A DNA stretch of 64,000 nt. It comes from Coffea arabica. Lineage: Eukaryota; Streptophyta; Magnoliopsida; Gentianales; Rubiaceae. The translations under genes were made by a program, and so were the position numbers. Location of the stretch: the NCBI RefSeq assembly GCF_036785885.1, contig NC_092312.1:19610001-19674000 (forward strand), written 5' to 3'. Below the pieces are notes generated by a model. That model saw only the letters and a program-made list of their open reading frames with translations, searched no databases and was not told the DNA's origin. How positions within the stretch are numbered: position 1 is the stretch's first letter; each line of letters starts with the position of its first letter. Shown here piece after piece: positions 46,801-59,751 of this stretch.

Positions 46801-49800
46801 CATGAGATTGAAAAAGTTACCTCTTGCTGAGCAGGTCGTGGGCTTGTTGTTTCTTGGGCTCTATGCGCAGTATGTCTTATTGGTCACCTTTCTCATTTTA
46901 TTGGAGCTAAGGTTTCATGGATTCATGCATTCCATTCAACAGGATTCCATATGTCTTTATCACTATTTACATTGCTTGGTCCTGGTCGGAAACTTATAAC
47001 TGATGGTCTCAAAAGTTTAATTAAAGGGGCTCCAAACATGAATACTTTAGTTGGTCTTGGGGCAATATCATCATTTGCAGTCAGCTCATTGGCAGCTCTT
47101 ATACCAAAACTGGTACGTCTTATTTAACAGACTCAAAATAATTTTCTGTTAAGTTGATAATTGTTCTCAATTTCTGAATTAGTCTAAAGTACAATGACTT
47201 CTTGTATGGTGCACCTCCTTTGTACATTGTCATATTAGCCCACAGTTGGAGTAGTTTTTAGATTGAAAAATTGATTGAGCAGTCTCCATAGCTTAGGGAA
47301 GTTCTCTTTTGAAAGTTTTCCTGCTGCAATAAGATCATGCTGAGAGTTGCTGGTTTTTGCTCCAGTTTTCACTTCTTTTGCCTTTGCATTTCTTAGTGAT
47401 GCAGCATAAATTGATTAGTTAATCGACCGGGGTACCGGTCTTCCTTGTACTCTTGTACTTCTAACTTTGAGAGGGGAAGAGATGTGAAACCTGTCCTGGA
47501 GTAAGGCTACTAACAGGGTTAAACTGTGCTGAGGCACATCTTTGTGTGCTTACTGAGTAGCTATATTAGACAAACATATATGTTATTCTTTTTGTTTACA
47601 GAAAGTTAAGATTTTTATTTTGCTTATGTGATTCTAGGTGAAGTTTGCACATGTTAGGATCCAAGCGCGGAACACACGACTATTGATATACCAAGTACAC
47701 AACAATTTAATAACAAACAAGCCACAAGTATGAAAGATAAATGGCATGCAATATTTAACGTGGTTTGGCTCCACCATTGAGCCTACGTCCACGAAGAGAA
47801 ACTCATTCTTTATTATGAGAGGAAAATCCTACACAAGAATATAACTTGAATCCAAGCCCAATCCTTGTATACCATATCTCATCTCCCAACAACCTTCTCT
47901 CACATCCCATGTATTAGGCTGTATGTCACCTCTGTGTGTTCGTGTGTCTCTTGTGTGTCCTTTGTGTGTCTTTTTGTAGTATGCTAACCCACCTATTTAT
48001 AGGGAACATTATTTGGCCAAAACCTAACAACAAGAAACCAGTGCTAATTCCTAGACTTGTATAGAATAGGAAATAACCTCTAATCCTAAACAAAATAGGA
48101 AATTCCTTGGCTATTATTTCAAGTAACTAAAACCAATTAGAAAACTAGTTACTTCCACACAAATTAAGAAACCTGCCTGAAAGAAATTAAACCAATTTCC
48201 TAACAGCACATCCCTATTAATGGTTGTGCCACTTGGCAATATGTTGTTTTGAGATTATCTTTTATGTGGTCTAATTAGTGTTGAGAAACTAATTATGTTG
48301 CACATCATCTTGCCACTGCTTCTAAAAACTCTGGATTGATAGTAATCAAACTCTGGACACTGATTTTTTGTTCAGTGTGTAGTGTTGCAGCTAGACGCTC
48401 TGGGAAAATCCTAATGAAATCTTCAATCTAGACTGTTAAGGCATATTTTTTCTACACCGATATTCAGTGAAAAAGTTTCTCAGTGTATCATGACTTGCAC
48501 TAGAGATTTCCTAGAAACTCCTTATCACCATAAGAAAGTCCCCTCCTCTTCCACCAACAGTATAAGACAGTAAAATAAAAGGGCAAAAGAATCAGAAACG
48601 GCTTTTAGTCTGCCTATGACTTGCTCCTAGCCAAATTAAATTTGGAAATGGTCTTGCTGGAAGGCTTAATGTTCCATCCATCTGGTTGGGGATTTTGAAG
48701 TTTTTGCCATTTTCTGATGAGAAATTATCTTTAGTTTTATGTCTTAGATTTGTTCTGATGGCTGGGTCCACGTGTCCTAGATTATGCACTGAAGATGAAT
48801 TATGTCAGGAGTTACAGATATTGCAATTTGGGGCACTGTAATGGGTCATTGTTTTTGAGATTGGAAAATATGATGCCTTGCCAATTGGAACCATTTATAC
48901 TTTTGTGTTCTGATATCTGCATACCTAGATGAAATAGCTAGTCTCTTTATTTACTTTCTTTTATGGACTCAATGATGGATTATGTACAAGTGATGCGATT
49001 AATAACTGTTGTACCTGTTAAATGGAATTGTTTTCCATACAGGGTTGGAAAACATTCTTTGAGGAACCAGTTATGTTGATTGCATTTGTCTTGCTGGGAA
49101 GGAATCTTGAACAAAGAGCTAAGATCAAAGCAACCAGTGACATGACAGGCCTCCTAAGTCTTTTGCCATCTAAAGCTCGTCTTATTGTCAATGGTGATTT
49201 GAGTGTAGAAGTTCCATGTAACAGTCTTTCTGTGGGAGATCAGATTATTGTGCTACCTGGAGTAAGTTAATTGTCCTTAAATTATTCTTAAAAATGTCCT
49301 GTTTTTCTCCTGTTTTTATGGAGTCAGGGACAAATGCAATTAGGAAGTGGCTTTGCTTTTTATCTTTGTTTCATCATGTTGAAAAATTTACAAGAGGGTG
49401 CAAATGTAGGCTATAACCCTCCGTCTGCACTTCTATGGATTGTCCCATTAGAGTATGGGAATGTTAAACCTTGCTCCTGAATTATGGTGGAAAAGCCTTT
49501 CATGTGATCAACATACCTTTTCTCTAATCTTTATCATTCAACACTGCTTTTTGCATCATATCCTAGGGATTCCTTAGATGTCATCTTAGTGGTTGCAGTT
49601 GTGGATTGTAGAATCTGTTGCCTACAGCAGTTATGTGGTCAAGTCTTTGGGAGCAAAGTGGAAATTGTTTTATTTATTATAATGGTGATCAGTGTAGAAC
49701 CTTACATATAATACTTGGACACAGTCTCCAACAAGTTTTTGGTGATTCATGGGGAGGGGATTGTGAGAAGCTAAACTCCTTACCTCCTGCATTATATCCA

Positions 49801-52800
49801 TTATGGAGAAGGCATCCAATCGCTAGGTTACTGGGCCAATGGCAGTCAGCTCTTATAAGCACTTTTCTGTCCATTCTTTTGTTACTCAGGCTTTTCTTTA
49901 ACTGCTGCTGGCCACAACAGATATGGTGCTCACATGTTATAGCATGTCTCAGAACCTCGTTATGAAACCTTATTTTTTCTGGTTAGGACCGTGTTCCTGC
50001 TGATGGGATTGTTAGAGCTGGTAGAAGCACGGTTGATGAGTCAAGTTTCACAGGGGAGCCTTTACCTGTTACAAAATTACCTGGGGTAAGAATATTATCC
50101 TACTTATTTTCACTCATACTATTTTGTTATCTTTCGTTTTTCTGATAAGCAAGAAAATATTGATTTTTAGAGAAGGATTAAAAGCTTAACTGCTTTGAGG
50201 GTTTCTAACATGGTTGTTTATTGAAATAAATGGGGAACTGGATCCTCTTCTATATCTTTCTTCTTTATAGTTACATGGAGAAGTAACTGGTCCTATTAGA
50301 AGCTTAACTACTATTAAGAGTCTTGATCTCAAAAGATGGTTGTCTTTTTGGGAAAAATTAGTAAGCGGGACTTCTCTCTCTTATCTGTTGTTGTTTGCAG
50401 AAGTAAACCACTAAGCCTGCTTGGTTTACTTTGTAGATTTCTTCCTTGAAAACCATCATGTCCTTATAGGTTATTTTTGTTTGTTATCAGGCTGAAGTTG
50501 CTGCAGGAAGTGTTAATCTAAATGGAACACTCACCATTGAAGTGAGAAGACCTGGTGGTGAGACTTCCATGGGTGACATTGTTCGATTGGTAGAAGAAGC
50601 TCAGACTAGAGAAGCACCTGTGCAGCAGTTGGCTGACAAGGTCAAGTATCTGTATGTTAAACCTTGCATAATTTGGCGGTAGTATGCAAAAAGTTGGTAG
50701 TTAAGAATGAACGGTACCATATACAGGGTTGAGTGACATGGATTTGTCTCTTAAATTTTTGTTTGGTGTCCGTAAGGTTTGAAGTTTCAGGGTTACGTGG
50801 AAGTTCAGTTAGGCTCTTACTTAATTAGCTCTTGAGAAACTAGTTAGTACTTCAAAATGAGAATTTTTTAAAATGTCTTACCTTCAATGCAGAAGTCTTT
50901 TCATTTAGAGGCATTTAGCATCTCTTTCTAACATCTGTATCTTTCCTGACAAAACTATGAAGTGACAGAGGATTGAAGTCTTTCCTGTCCTTTCTAGTTA
51001 CAGTTTTATTGGAGTATTATTTACATCTGAAGAAATTGATTCTCTTCTGCAGATTGCTGGGCACTTCACTTATGGGGTAATGGCACTTTCTGCTGCCACT
51101 TTTGTATTCTGGAACCTCTTTGGTGCACGGGTCCTGCCAGCTGCTCTTCATCAAGGAAGTCCAGTTTCACTGGCATTGCAGCTTTCTTGTAGTGTTCTGG
51201 TATGATATAAATTGACTCATGAACAAGTACATTTATGAATAATATTAGTTATAGATGTCTGTCTCTTAGACCAGAAGGCCTGCATGAGGGAACTTTTGGC
51301 ATAATTTTCGTTAGGTCGTATATAATAAGACAAATGTTACCCAAACTGCTCTAGGTCTTCTAAAAAAATTCTTTTTGAAATTCAGAAAGTTCATCTTTGT
51401 TCATTTAATGCTATCAAATTTTTTTGGGTTAAAAACAAAAAAGCCCCCTGTGATAAGCCTAATACACAGAAAAGCCCCCCATGGTTTCAAAATATATAAC
51501 ACGACCCCTCATACTTTGAACTAAATTGTAAATGTGACGGAATCCGTTAAATTTAACGGAAATGGTCAAAATGACCAAAATACCCTTACATAATTAAACA
51601 AAAGACAGCTCAACAAAATCATTTGTTTTATTTTCTAGGTAGAGAGAATTGAGAGTTAAGGGGTAGAATAGGTATATTTGATAAAAATTAGGTATAAAAA
51701 TTTTTTTTTAGGTTCCAATAAGTCATTTCCGTTAAGTTTAACGGATTCCGTCACCTTTACAATTTAGTTCAAAGCATGAGGGGTCGTGTTGTATATTTTG
51801 AAATCATGGGGGACTTTTCTGTGTATTAGGCTTATCACAGGGGGCTTTTTTGTTTTTAACCCAATTTTTTTTTTCTGTTGAAGTTACAAATGCTTGTCTT
51901 CAAGTGCAGGTTGTTGCATGTCCCTGTGCACTTGGTTTAGCAACACCTACTGCTGTGCTGGTAATACTTTTTATAATAGTGAACTGATTAATATGATTAA
52001 TACTTTTGATTCATATGATTAATATGAACTGATGTGCTGGAATTCAGATAATAGTGAACTGATTAATATGATTAATGCTTTTGATACTTTTGATTTAGAT
52101 GCATTCAGAGAGTACTGGATTTTTCCTTGCAGGTTGGAACCTCACTTGGCGCTAAAAAGGGCTTGCTTTTTCGTGGTGGAAGTGTTTTGGAAAGATTTTC
52201 AGCTGTCAACACAATTGTGTTTGACAAAACAGGGACATTAACACTTGGCAGGCCTGTTGTGACAAAAATTATGACTCAGGGACATGACAAGGATACAAAT
52301 ACAAAGTTGAGTCCGTGAGCTTTTTTGAGTCAATTTCATTTGTGTTTTAAGTCTTAGCTCATTATGTCCCAAATTTAGGCTGGCCAGTTCTCATATATGC
52401 AATGGTTTCCTCTTTTCTTATTTCTCCATATGATACAGATTTTACTGCATTTGAGCTAGATGTGATTGTTGAAGAGTTTGTTATATCGTTTATCAGTATC
52501 TGAAGGATATTTGGTGACCAATCGCGTCATTGACTTCGTTTTCCAACCAAAACCTCCTCCTCTTCTCTCTCACTATATAATGATGCTAATGAAAATATCT
52601 GCCAGAGAAAAATTTGTTGATCGACATAAAGGAAACATTTGCAAGATTACAGATCAATCCTGCAATACTTCATTCATCATAATTTGTTAGCATAACTCGG
52701 TGGATATAGGACTATAACCACCATTTATCTGTCTCACCAAACAAGCTCTGAATAATCTACACTAACATCCTATCTCACCTTCTTCTTCATCTTTTTCTTC

Positions 52801-55800
52801 TTTGGGGAGGAGTAGCAACATTTTTTTTCCTATTAGACAAAATCTATTTGTCATCCCTTGCTTTCTTCTTCTCTTTTCATCAATTTTCTTCTTCATCTCT
52901 TTTCATTCCATCAGGTAATGTGCTGGAAACATGATTGTCATTTTTATTGCTTGTAGAGTTTGTATGACTTCTATACTTCTCATTCTGGATAAAGATTTTA
53001 TGAATAATGTCTAATTCTTGAAAAGTTTGATCACACGAAAACAGAAGTTTTATCATAAAAGTTTATACCTGCCATTAGTATATAATATGTTTTTTAGATT
53101 GCCTATTGACAATCAGCATAGTTTTTCCACAGACAAGATTCATCTCTTAAATGGTCAGAAGTCGATATCCTGAGGTTAGCTGCTGGAGTTGAGACAAATA
53201 CAAATCATCCTGTAGGAAAAGCAATTGTGCATGCTGCTCAGGCAGCTAACTGCCCGGTCATGAAGGTAATTTCTTGCTTTTGGCAATCCTGCTATCTATG
53301 GAGCCCTGAATTAATTTCGTTTGCGGCATATTTTATGGTCTCCAAATTCATAAACCAACCTCTGGGCACTTAAGATTTTCCTGGGGCATGGAAAATTTTT
53401 TTCACACTAGACTATTGGCTGTTCTATTTTTATTAGCATTTACATACCCAGTTTGTACATCTGGGTAGTTTCTCTTTACAGAGGCACCGAAATACATATA
53501 TAGGGGCCAGCTTTATGCATTGTACGTGACCTGTGTTCTCTTTTCCTGTCTTTAGTTTCTGATTTTCAGAAAATATGGGAACCAATTTTCGGTCATATTT
53601 TTTAATATAAAGTCAGATTTGTTCTGTTAGATCTAGTGGAAATCTCCATTTTTATCCCCTATATCATTTGGTCAACAACTTGTTGCACCAACTTCTCAAT
53701 CCTTTGAAACATTTGGTTATGCAATATTTGCAGGCTGGAGAGGGAACATATATAGAGGAACCTGGATCTGGTGCAGTAGCAATTGTTGAGAATAGAAAGG
53801 TGTTGGTTGGTGCACTGGATTGGTTAAAAAGGTACATGAGGCAGTTATCTTTAGAACTTAATCATTGTGGTAGCTTTATGTGGCAACTATTTGTCTGTTT
53901 AAGTTAGATTGAAGTTTTACTTGCATTTTCTTTTCTTGAAGTAAGTTCAATCCTGAGAGTATTTTCTGGTTAATTGCTATCATTGTCTCTAACTGAATGA
54001 AGTTCCCTGCCTCTTTCTTTTGTGCTAGGTGAATTATTTTCTTTTGGTTTATATAAATGATCAACTTTAACTCCTTTCATTCTAGGTTAATTGTGGATGA
54101 ATTAACCATAGATACACAGGACAAGGTATCTAATCCATGTTTTTTGGCTGGTGTTATGCTTTTGGTTAGCAAAATTGGAAAAGAATTTAGTACTACTACA
54201 TCAGTAGTAGATGAAAACTGTGATGATCCCAGCCGAATTAACCAACCGTCTTCAGTCCCATATTTTAGTGGACTTCTCAAATGCAGCCTGCTAGGGCATT
54301 TAGGCTGCTGGGTTGCATGTTTGGGTGGGTCCTGCTCAGCTTAACTAAACAGCTTGACCTGTTTAGAACCAGGCAAGATCCTTACTATCGAAAGAAAATA
54401 AGATCTTTGACAAACTAAATGTGGTTGGTTACCAAGATGCCAAATTGGGAAGAGAATTGAGGGTTTATAATGAAAAAAATATATTTTAAAGTGCACATCG
54501 ATATTTATTTAGTATGCAATCATCAGAACTTTTTTTGGAGAAGAATCAAGTTATCTGAGATTTGAAGTAATTCTTACACAAGACATAAACAGAAAACTTC
54601 ATGAGGTGCTTATAATGAGAAAAATGCATATTAAAGCGCACATAAACCAATGTAATTTAGTATAAAATTGTTAGAAGAGCTTTTCTAGGATGAGAATCGA
54701 GTTGTCTGAGATTGGATAATTCTTACAGGTGTGAGTTCTTATGCTAAAAAGTTACTTTGTATGGAAATCTATGTGTAATTTATGGAGGGCATTTTGTTGA
54801 AAGATGAAGATAATGCAGTTAGACTTGGGCCCAGGTTCAGCTAGGTCTGACTAATCTGTCACATATATTGGAACTGAGATGAAATGGTCCATGTTGATAG
54901 GCCAAATGGCAGCCCTCCTGAATAACATGATGGTCAGGCAGTGTGCCCAATGCAGTAAAGGTAAACAATGTCCTAGGGCAGTTGATTTGTGATCATTCTA
55001 TCCAAACTGATCCAGTCATCCTCCCAATTCTGATTGATTTGACGGTTAAATGTGTTCCCTGTTTTGTTACTGAAGCTACTTGCAGTACCTTCTCTTATGG
55101 GGTCACGCTTAGTATTTGTGAAACCTGGAAACTAGAGGAAGCCTTTAAAAAGCTTTCTTTTCTCAACTCGGAAGAAAAACCAAGTGCAATTGCATTTGCC
55201 ATGATATTTTCACGTCCACTGCAGGCATGGAGTTGATGAAAGTCCACTTCAGGAACTTGAGGAGACTAAGAATCAGTCTGCTGTCTATGTGGGAATAGAT
55301 GATGATCTTGCTGGCATTATTTATGTTGAGGATGAAATCAGAGAAGATGCTAGCCATGTTGTTGAATCATTGTCCAAACAAGGAATAAGCACTTATCTGT
55401 TATCGGGGGACAAGAAGAATGCTGCAGAGTATGTTGCATCTGTTGTTGGAATCCCTAAGGACAAAGTAAGCTACTCATTTTTTGTCTTTGTTCTGGACTA
55501 TGATGATGGGATTGGACTGTCAAGTTTTTTTCTTGAAGATCAACTGATTCTTACATTGAGTTACTTGAGGAACATATCCATTGTGCTCTGAGAGAGACTA
55601 AAGATAGGGGGTTAGTGATGAAAAAACCTGCCAGACCAGCTTATTACAAAGTGTATACCTAAAGCTGCAAGTCGTATCATTTCATGGAGATTTTTTATCC
55701 CAATACCCATCCTTGTATTTTAATGTGTGACTTATTCAATCACTCTCTAACCTTCTCAAAAGAGTTGGATGAATTTTCTGTAGTTGCTTGTGTACACGGA

Positions 55801-58393
55801 GCTGCACAAAACAAGCTTATGAGCTTTGCAAGTTTTGCATCCATATAATCAAAATCTGAGATATTTTTATGGTCTGGTGGATGACAGGTTTTATATGGAG
55901 TCAAACCAGAGCAGAAAAAGAAGTTTATAAGTGGACTTCAGAAGGAGCACATTGTGGCTATGGTTGGTGATGGAATTAATGATGCTGCTGCTTTGGCATC
56001 AGCACATGTAGGAGTTGCCATTGGTGGAGGTGTTGGAGCTGCTAGTGAGGTGTCTTCTGTTGTGCTGATGCACAACAGGTTGTCCCAGGTACGTCTAACA
56101 ATTCTAATCTGCAAATCTATGAAAACTGTTTTCCTTTGCATTCCCTTCTTGTCTAGGTAAAAGAGGGATAATGGCACAGTTACCTTTCTGGAATTTTTTT
56201 TTTTTTTTGGTGTGCAAATTTTTTATTCTTGCATGTTAAAAGTAATCAAAATTTTTGCAAAACCCATGTTTGTTTTCTGAACTGATAGGACTCCTTCCAC
56301 ATTTCTATGATGGAGTGCTATGAAATTTCATCTCCAATGATTCCCAAAGCTATGTTGCCAGGATTCTGAAAAAAGCATGGATCTTGAAGCAACTGTAGGC
56401 CCTAATATCACCATGAAAGTTTGCAGCCTTAAATGACTTAATGAACGTAGCTTCTGCACACATGCAAAAACTGGAACAATTTACATGAAATGGGATGATT
56501 GCTGATTGCTTTATGATTGGCAGGCAGCAAATTACAGCTTCTCTTAAATCCCTTGTTCTGTCGCCATCCATATTGAATTCAAAAATTGAATATAATAAAG
56601 TTTGGGATATATGGAAAATTTTACTTGTACAAATAAGAAAAACCATCTGAATCATGCATTCAACCCCAACCTGATAAAAAACTTAGATGAAAAACAGACA
56701 ATGCTGTTTCATTTTTTCCTTTTTAAGACATGGGAATTGAGGATTAAATTATGAGAAAATCCACATCAATATACAAAATGATACTTTTGACTTTTAATTA
56801 GGACTAGCATAAAGTAGATGGAATTCAATTTCCGATGGAGCGAGAGACAAATCTCAAGCAATCAGATTACCTGCATAAAGCCAACTTCGTCATTCTTCTG
56901 CATCTTTTCTATCTGAATACATGTTACTGTACTGAATGGATATATTTAATTTTTCTGTTTGATTTTTCCAATCTTATGCCTGGTGCAATAAGAAAACGAA
57001 CGACTTCATGGGGGACCTAGAGAATATATTATCCTGTAAATGAATTAAGATTGGTACACAATCTACTAAATCTTCATATTATAGACAAGTAAGTGCTGCT
57101 ACACTTGCATGATCACTGCTTCAAGATTTCTAGTAATTAATTGTGACTCTACTTGTGTCATTTCTTCATCATGTGCACTACTTCAATAACTGGTATGACC
57201 TCGTCATTGCAGTTACTTGATGCTCTGGAACTAAGCAGGCTAACCATGAAAACTGTGAAGCAAAACCTTTGGTGGGCTTTTGCATACAATATTGTAAGTT
57301 CATTTTAATTGCAATTCATCAATATTTGAAGTTGATATTAGGCATCAAGGTTCTAAGACTTGAATTGCTGTCATTGTTTAATTAACTATTATCACCTTTT
57401 CTGTTGGCCTGTTTTCTCAACCTACCAAAACCAAGGTGCTATTGCTAAATAAAGCAAATATAATTCCTAAACTGCAGTTTAAATGTCTGGATATTTTTTG
57501 CAGAAATCGATCAGTTACTGTTATCGATTATGATATGACAACTCTTCATGTTTCCCCTTTTCAATTGATGAGTAGAAATTTTTCTTAAATTATTCTCGAG
57601 TTTTTCGACAAATCAGTGCAGCCATCTATCTCTGACTACTTGAAGGATTTTGCACTCATCAACATTGTGCTATTCGATATTTGCTAATTTACTTCGGGGA
57701 ATTATTAATATTCTATACCATCTAGTGGATGAATAGTTTGTGACTTAATGATTTATTTGGTGAATGAATAATTCTGACTTACATTGAACCTCTGTGAAGT
57801 TTGATTTTTTCCGCCATTGGCTAAAGGAACGGGGTTATTCATAAAAGAATTTCTTGGGTTAATAATAGCTAATGAATTTTAGGGAGGATTGGATGTGAGT
57901 TGCACACCTGTTTGGTTTTCACCTTCTTGTCGAGAAGGTGATGCCTGTTTTTATTTTTATCTTTTAGTTTTGTTTTCTTTTGAAACTGTCAGTCTAGATC
58001 CATTCCAACATGTTAACCTTCTACAGTTCATGGTTATCCTTCAACATTTTCTTCCTTTCTTCCCCAAAACTGGTCTGGAGGATCTTACTTTGATGTCACC
58101 CCACTACAAGCTTATTTGCTTTTTCTTCTCTTCTCTTACAGTTTGGAATTCCTATAGCCGCTGGAGCATTGTTGCCAGTTACCGGCACTATGCTTACTCC
58201 ATCAATTGCTGGTGCCCTCATGGGCTTGAGCTCTATTGGGGTAATGACAAATTCACTGCTTTTGAGATTCAAGTATTCGTCAAGAGAGAAAGAAATCGGT
58301 GGACCATCAGTACGGATTGATATGCCTCTTGATGCTGATAGAGTGGTGGACCAAGATAAAAAGTTGAAAGACCCTTTTGTATCCACTCGATAA
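42358..58393 (+). CDS. PAA1: chloroplast copper-transporting P1B-type ATPase PAA1/HMA6
   Basis: Seventeen exons join in frame to 956 aa: 42358-42813, 42935-42988, 43532-43685, 46601-46675, 46835-47112, 49043-49261, 49987-50085, 50491-50640, 51053-51199, 51910-51960, 52133-52314, 53133-53265, 53734-53831, 55225-55465, 55888-56088, 57213-57293, 58142-58393. It moves copper across the chloroplast envelope for plastocyanin and plastid Cu/Zn superoxide dismutase (family knowledge). The Ser/Arg-rich N-terminus fits a transit peptide and is followed by the poly-Gly stretch ([14 protein letters not shown]) typical of PAA1. The heavy-metal domain has GMTCGGC (Cys156, Cys159). The membrane metal site is CPC (548-550). 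Other marks are FTGEPLPV, phosphorylated Asp592 in DKTGT, NHPVG, and GDGIND at 806-811. The ATG at 42358 gives MESTLSV, as in known PAA1 proteins. No defect is visible. Confidence 0.94.
46068..46114. repeat. perfect 17-bp hairpin in PAA1 intron 3
   Basis: ttgaagaatctctatat (46068-46084) is followed after 13 bases by its exact reverse complement (46098-46114). Neighbouring sequence repeats in weaker form (attacgcttttggtt near 45970, ataatgcttttggtt near 46117), so this is probably part of a decayed DNA transposon. Confidence 0.7.
47652..48205. mobile_element. solo LTR (554 bp) in PAA1 intron 5
   Basis: The segment begins TGTTAGGA and ends TCCTAACA, the 5'-TG...CA-3' inverted termini of an LTR. 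It is flanked by a perfect 5-bp target duplication, GCACA (47647-47651 and 48206-48210). A TATA-like tatttatag lies near 47992, consistent with an LTR promoter. No internal retrotransposon region and no second LTR is present, so unequal recombination between the two LTRs of a full element is the likely origin. The short length suggests Copia type, but this is a guess. Confidence 0.88.
51424..51864. mobile_element. foldback MITE with ~141-bp near-identical arms in PAA1 intron 9
   Basis: The left arm (51424-51564, starting ttgggttaaaaacaaaaaag) and the right arm (51724-51864, inverted) match over about 141 bases with roughly half a dozen differences. The arms hold words such as ccccctgtgataagcctaat and gtgacggaatccgtta. 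The 159-base loop is AT-rich and non-coding. Arms this long fit a Mutator-like foldback element. The T-rich flanks hide any target duplication. The high arm identity points to a fairly recent insertion. Transcribed within the PAA1 pre-mRNA it would form a long hairpin. Confidence 0.85.
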
Positions 58394-59751
58394 TGAGAAC
58401 TGCAATCATGGGAAGTGAATTGGTTCTTGTGGACATTGCAGAGCCCTGTCAATTTCACTGACATGCCTTCTTAGTTGGAAGTTAGTTGGAGATGATCAAT
58501 GTTCATGAGGATGTGTTGCCAAGTACTGGGTTGGTGCACGAAATTATGCAACAAGACAGCAGTGAAGAAGGAAAAGCATGTCCTAGGGATGTGCTATCAG
58601 ACATCGCGGCTGGATGAGCCAAAAGGTGGCTAAAGCATGAAGCACATGACGAGGGAATACTGAGCTACGAGGATCATTGCTGCATCAATTAGGCATGAAT
58701 TGGTATCGAGTAGTTTTTTGTTCTATTGCACGTCCAAGGATATCAAATTTGGTGGTTCTGGTAAGAAAATGATGCGTGAATGGGTACCCCACCCGTGACA
58801 ATGCTAATTGAATGCTAGAAATATAATCAAGTATTCTTTCGCTTGGGGAATCATCACGAGTAGTTCGACAAAAGAGCAACGTACGTATTAAGACTCTCGT
58901 CCATAATTAATCCGACGTATTGGGAATGTCGTCCGTCATTAATCCCAGTTGAAGAGTCTCAAGGACCTGGGAATACGTCAAATGAAATAGTGGATTCAAT
59001 TGTTGGGTGAAACTTGACAAAAGCAAAGGCATGATAAAATGTCCGCGTGCTCTCAATACGTTATTGGTTGAGATGTTAGATCTCAACCTCCCAGAAAAGT
59101 ATCCAAACGAAATGGCTTGGGTCGTGGTTTCACTGGTGGTTTTCAGCGCTTACGTCAATGGATGCCTATGCGCATAAATAGTAATACAAAATCAGAGAGT
59201 TCGAGACAAACAAGAAGTGGGGAAATTTAAAGTTTATGCAGGCAACAAAGCCAATCACCCAGGAATCAGGTGAAATCGGGCAATCAATATCAGTAGCAAT
59301 ATTTTCATTAGCACAACTAAATATGCATGTGTCGAAGATTCATATGATGTACATTAAGCAATCCCAATGTTACACAATAAGCGAGCAGCTTTTCCACATT
59401 AGTGAAATATCATCAAATTCACATAGCTCCAGTGACAGCTACGGTATGTTCAATCTGTGTGACTCCTGAAGGTATGGAGACTACAACGGGAATGGGAGTT
59501 CAAGTCATAAAATTAATTGCAAAATTTCGCGGTAACTGTATCAGAACACCAAAATTATCTGATGCAGAAGTTCAGCCCCAACCCAGCAGACAGCATGCAA
59601 AATTCTTCACGTTTAAGGATCAAGCTCCCTCAAATGATAAATGCACCATCCCTCACCGAACTTCTAACAAATCAACCGGCCTGGCCAAAGTATTGGTGCC
59701 ATATTGATCTAGGTAAGATTTTTTTCAGAGTGCAGCCCGTATCAAGAAACT
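58394..59751. other. spacer between convergent PAA1 and KUP7-type genes
   Basis: It holds the 3' ends of both genes. Several frames of 60-110 codons occur between 59236 and 59861, but they lack domains, and the longest overlap the KUP 3' end in antisense. I see no further gene, repeat or RNA. Confidence 0.5.

Noticed and set aside
53832-55224. Open frames inside PAA1 intron 13 as extra exons
   Set aside because: The exon 13 to exon 14 join completes a split Arg codon and restores the family sequence without them.
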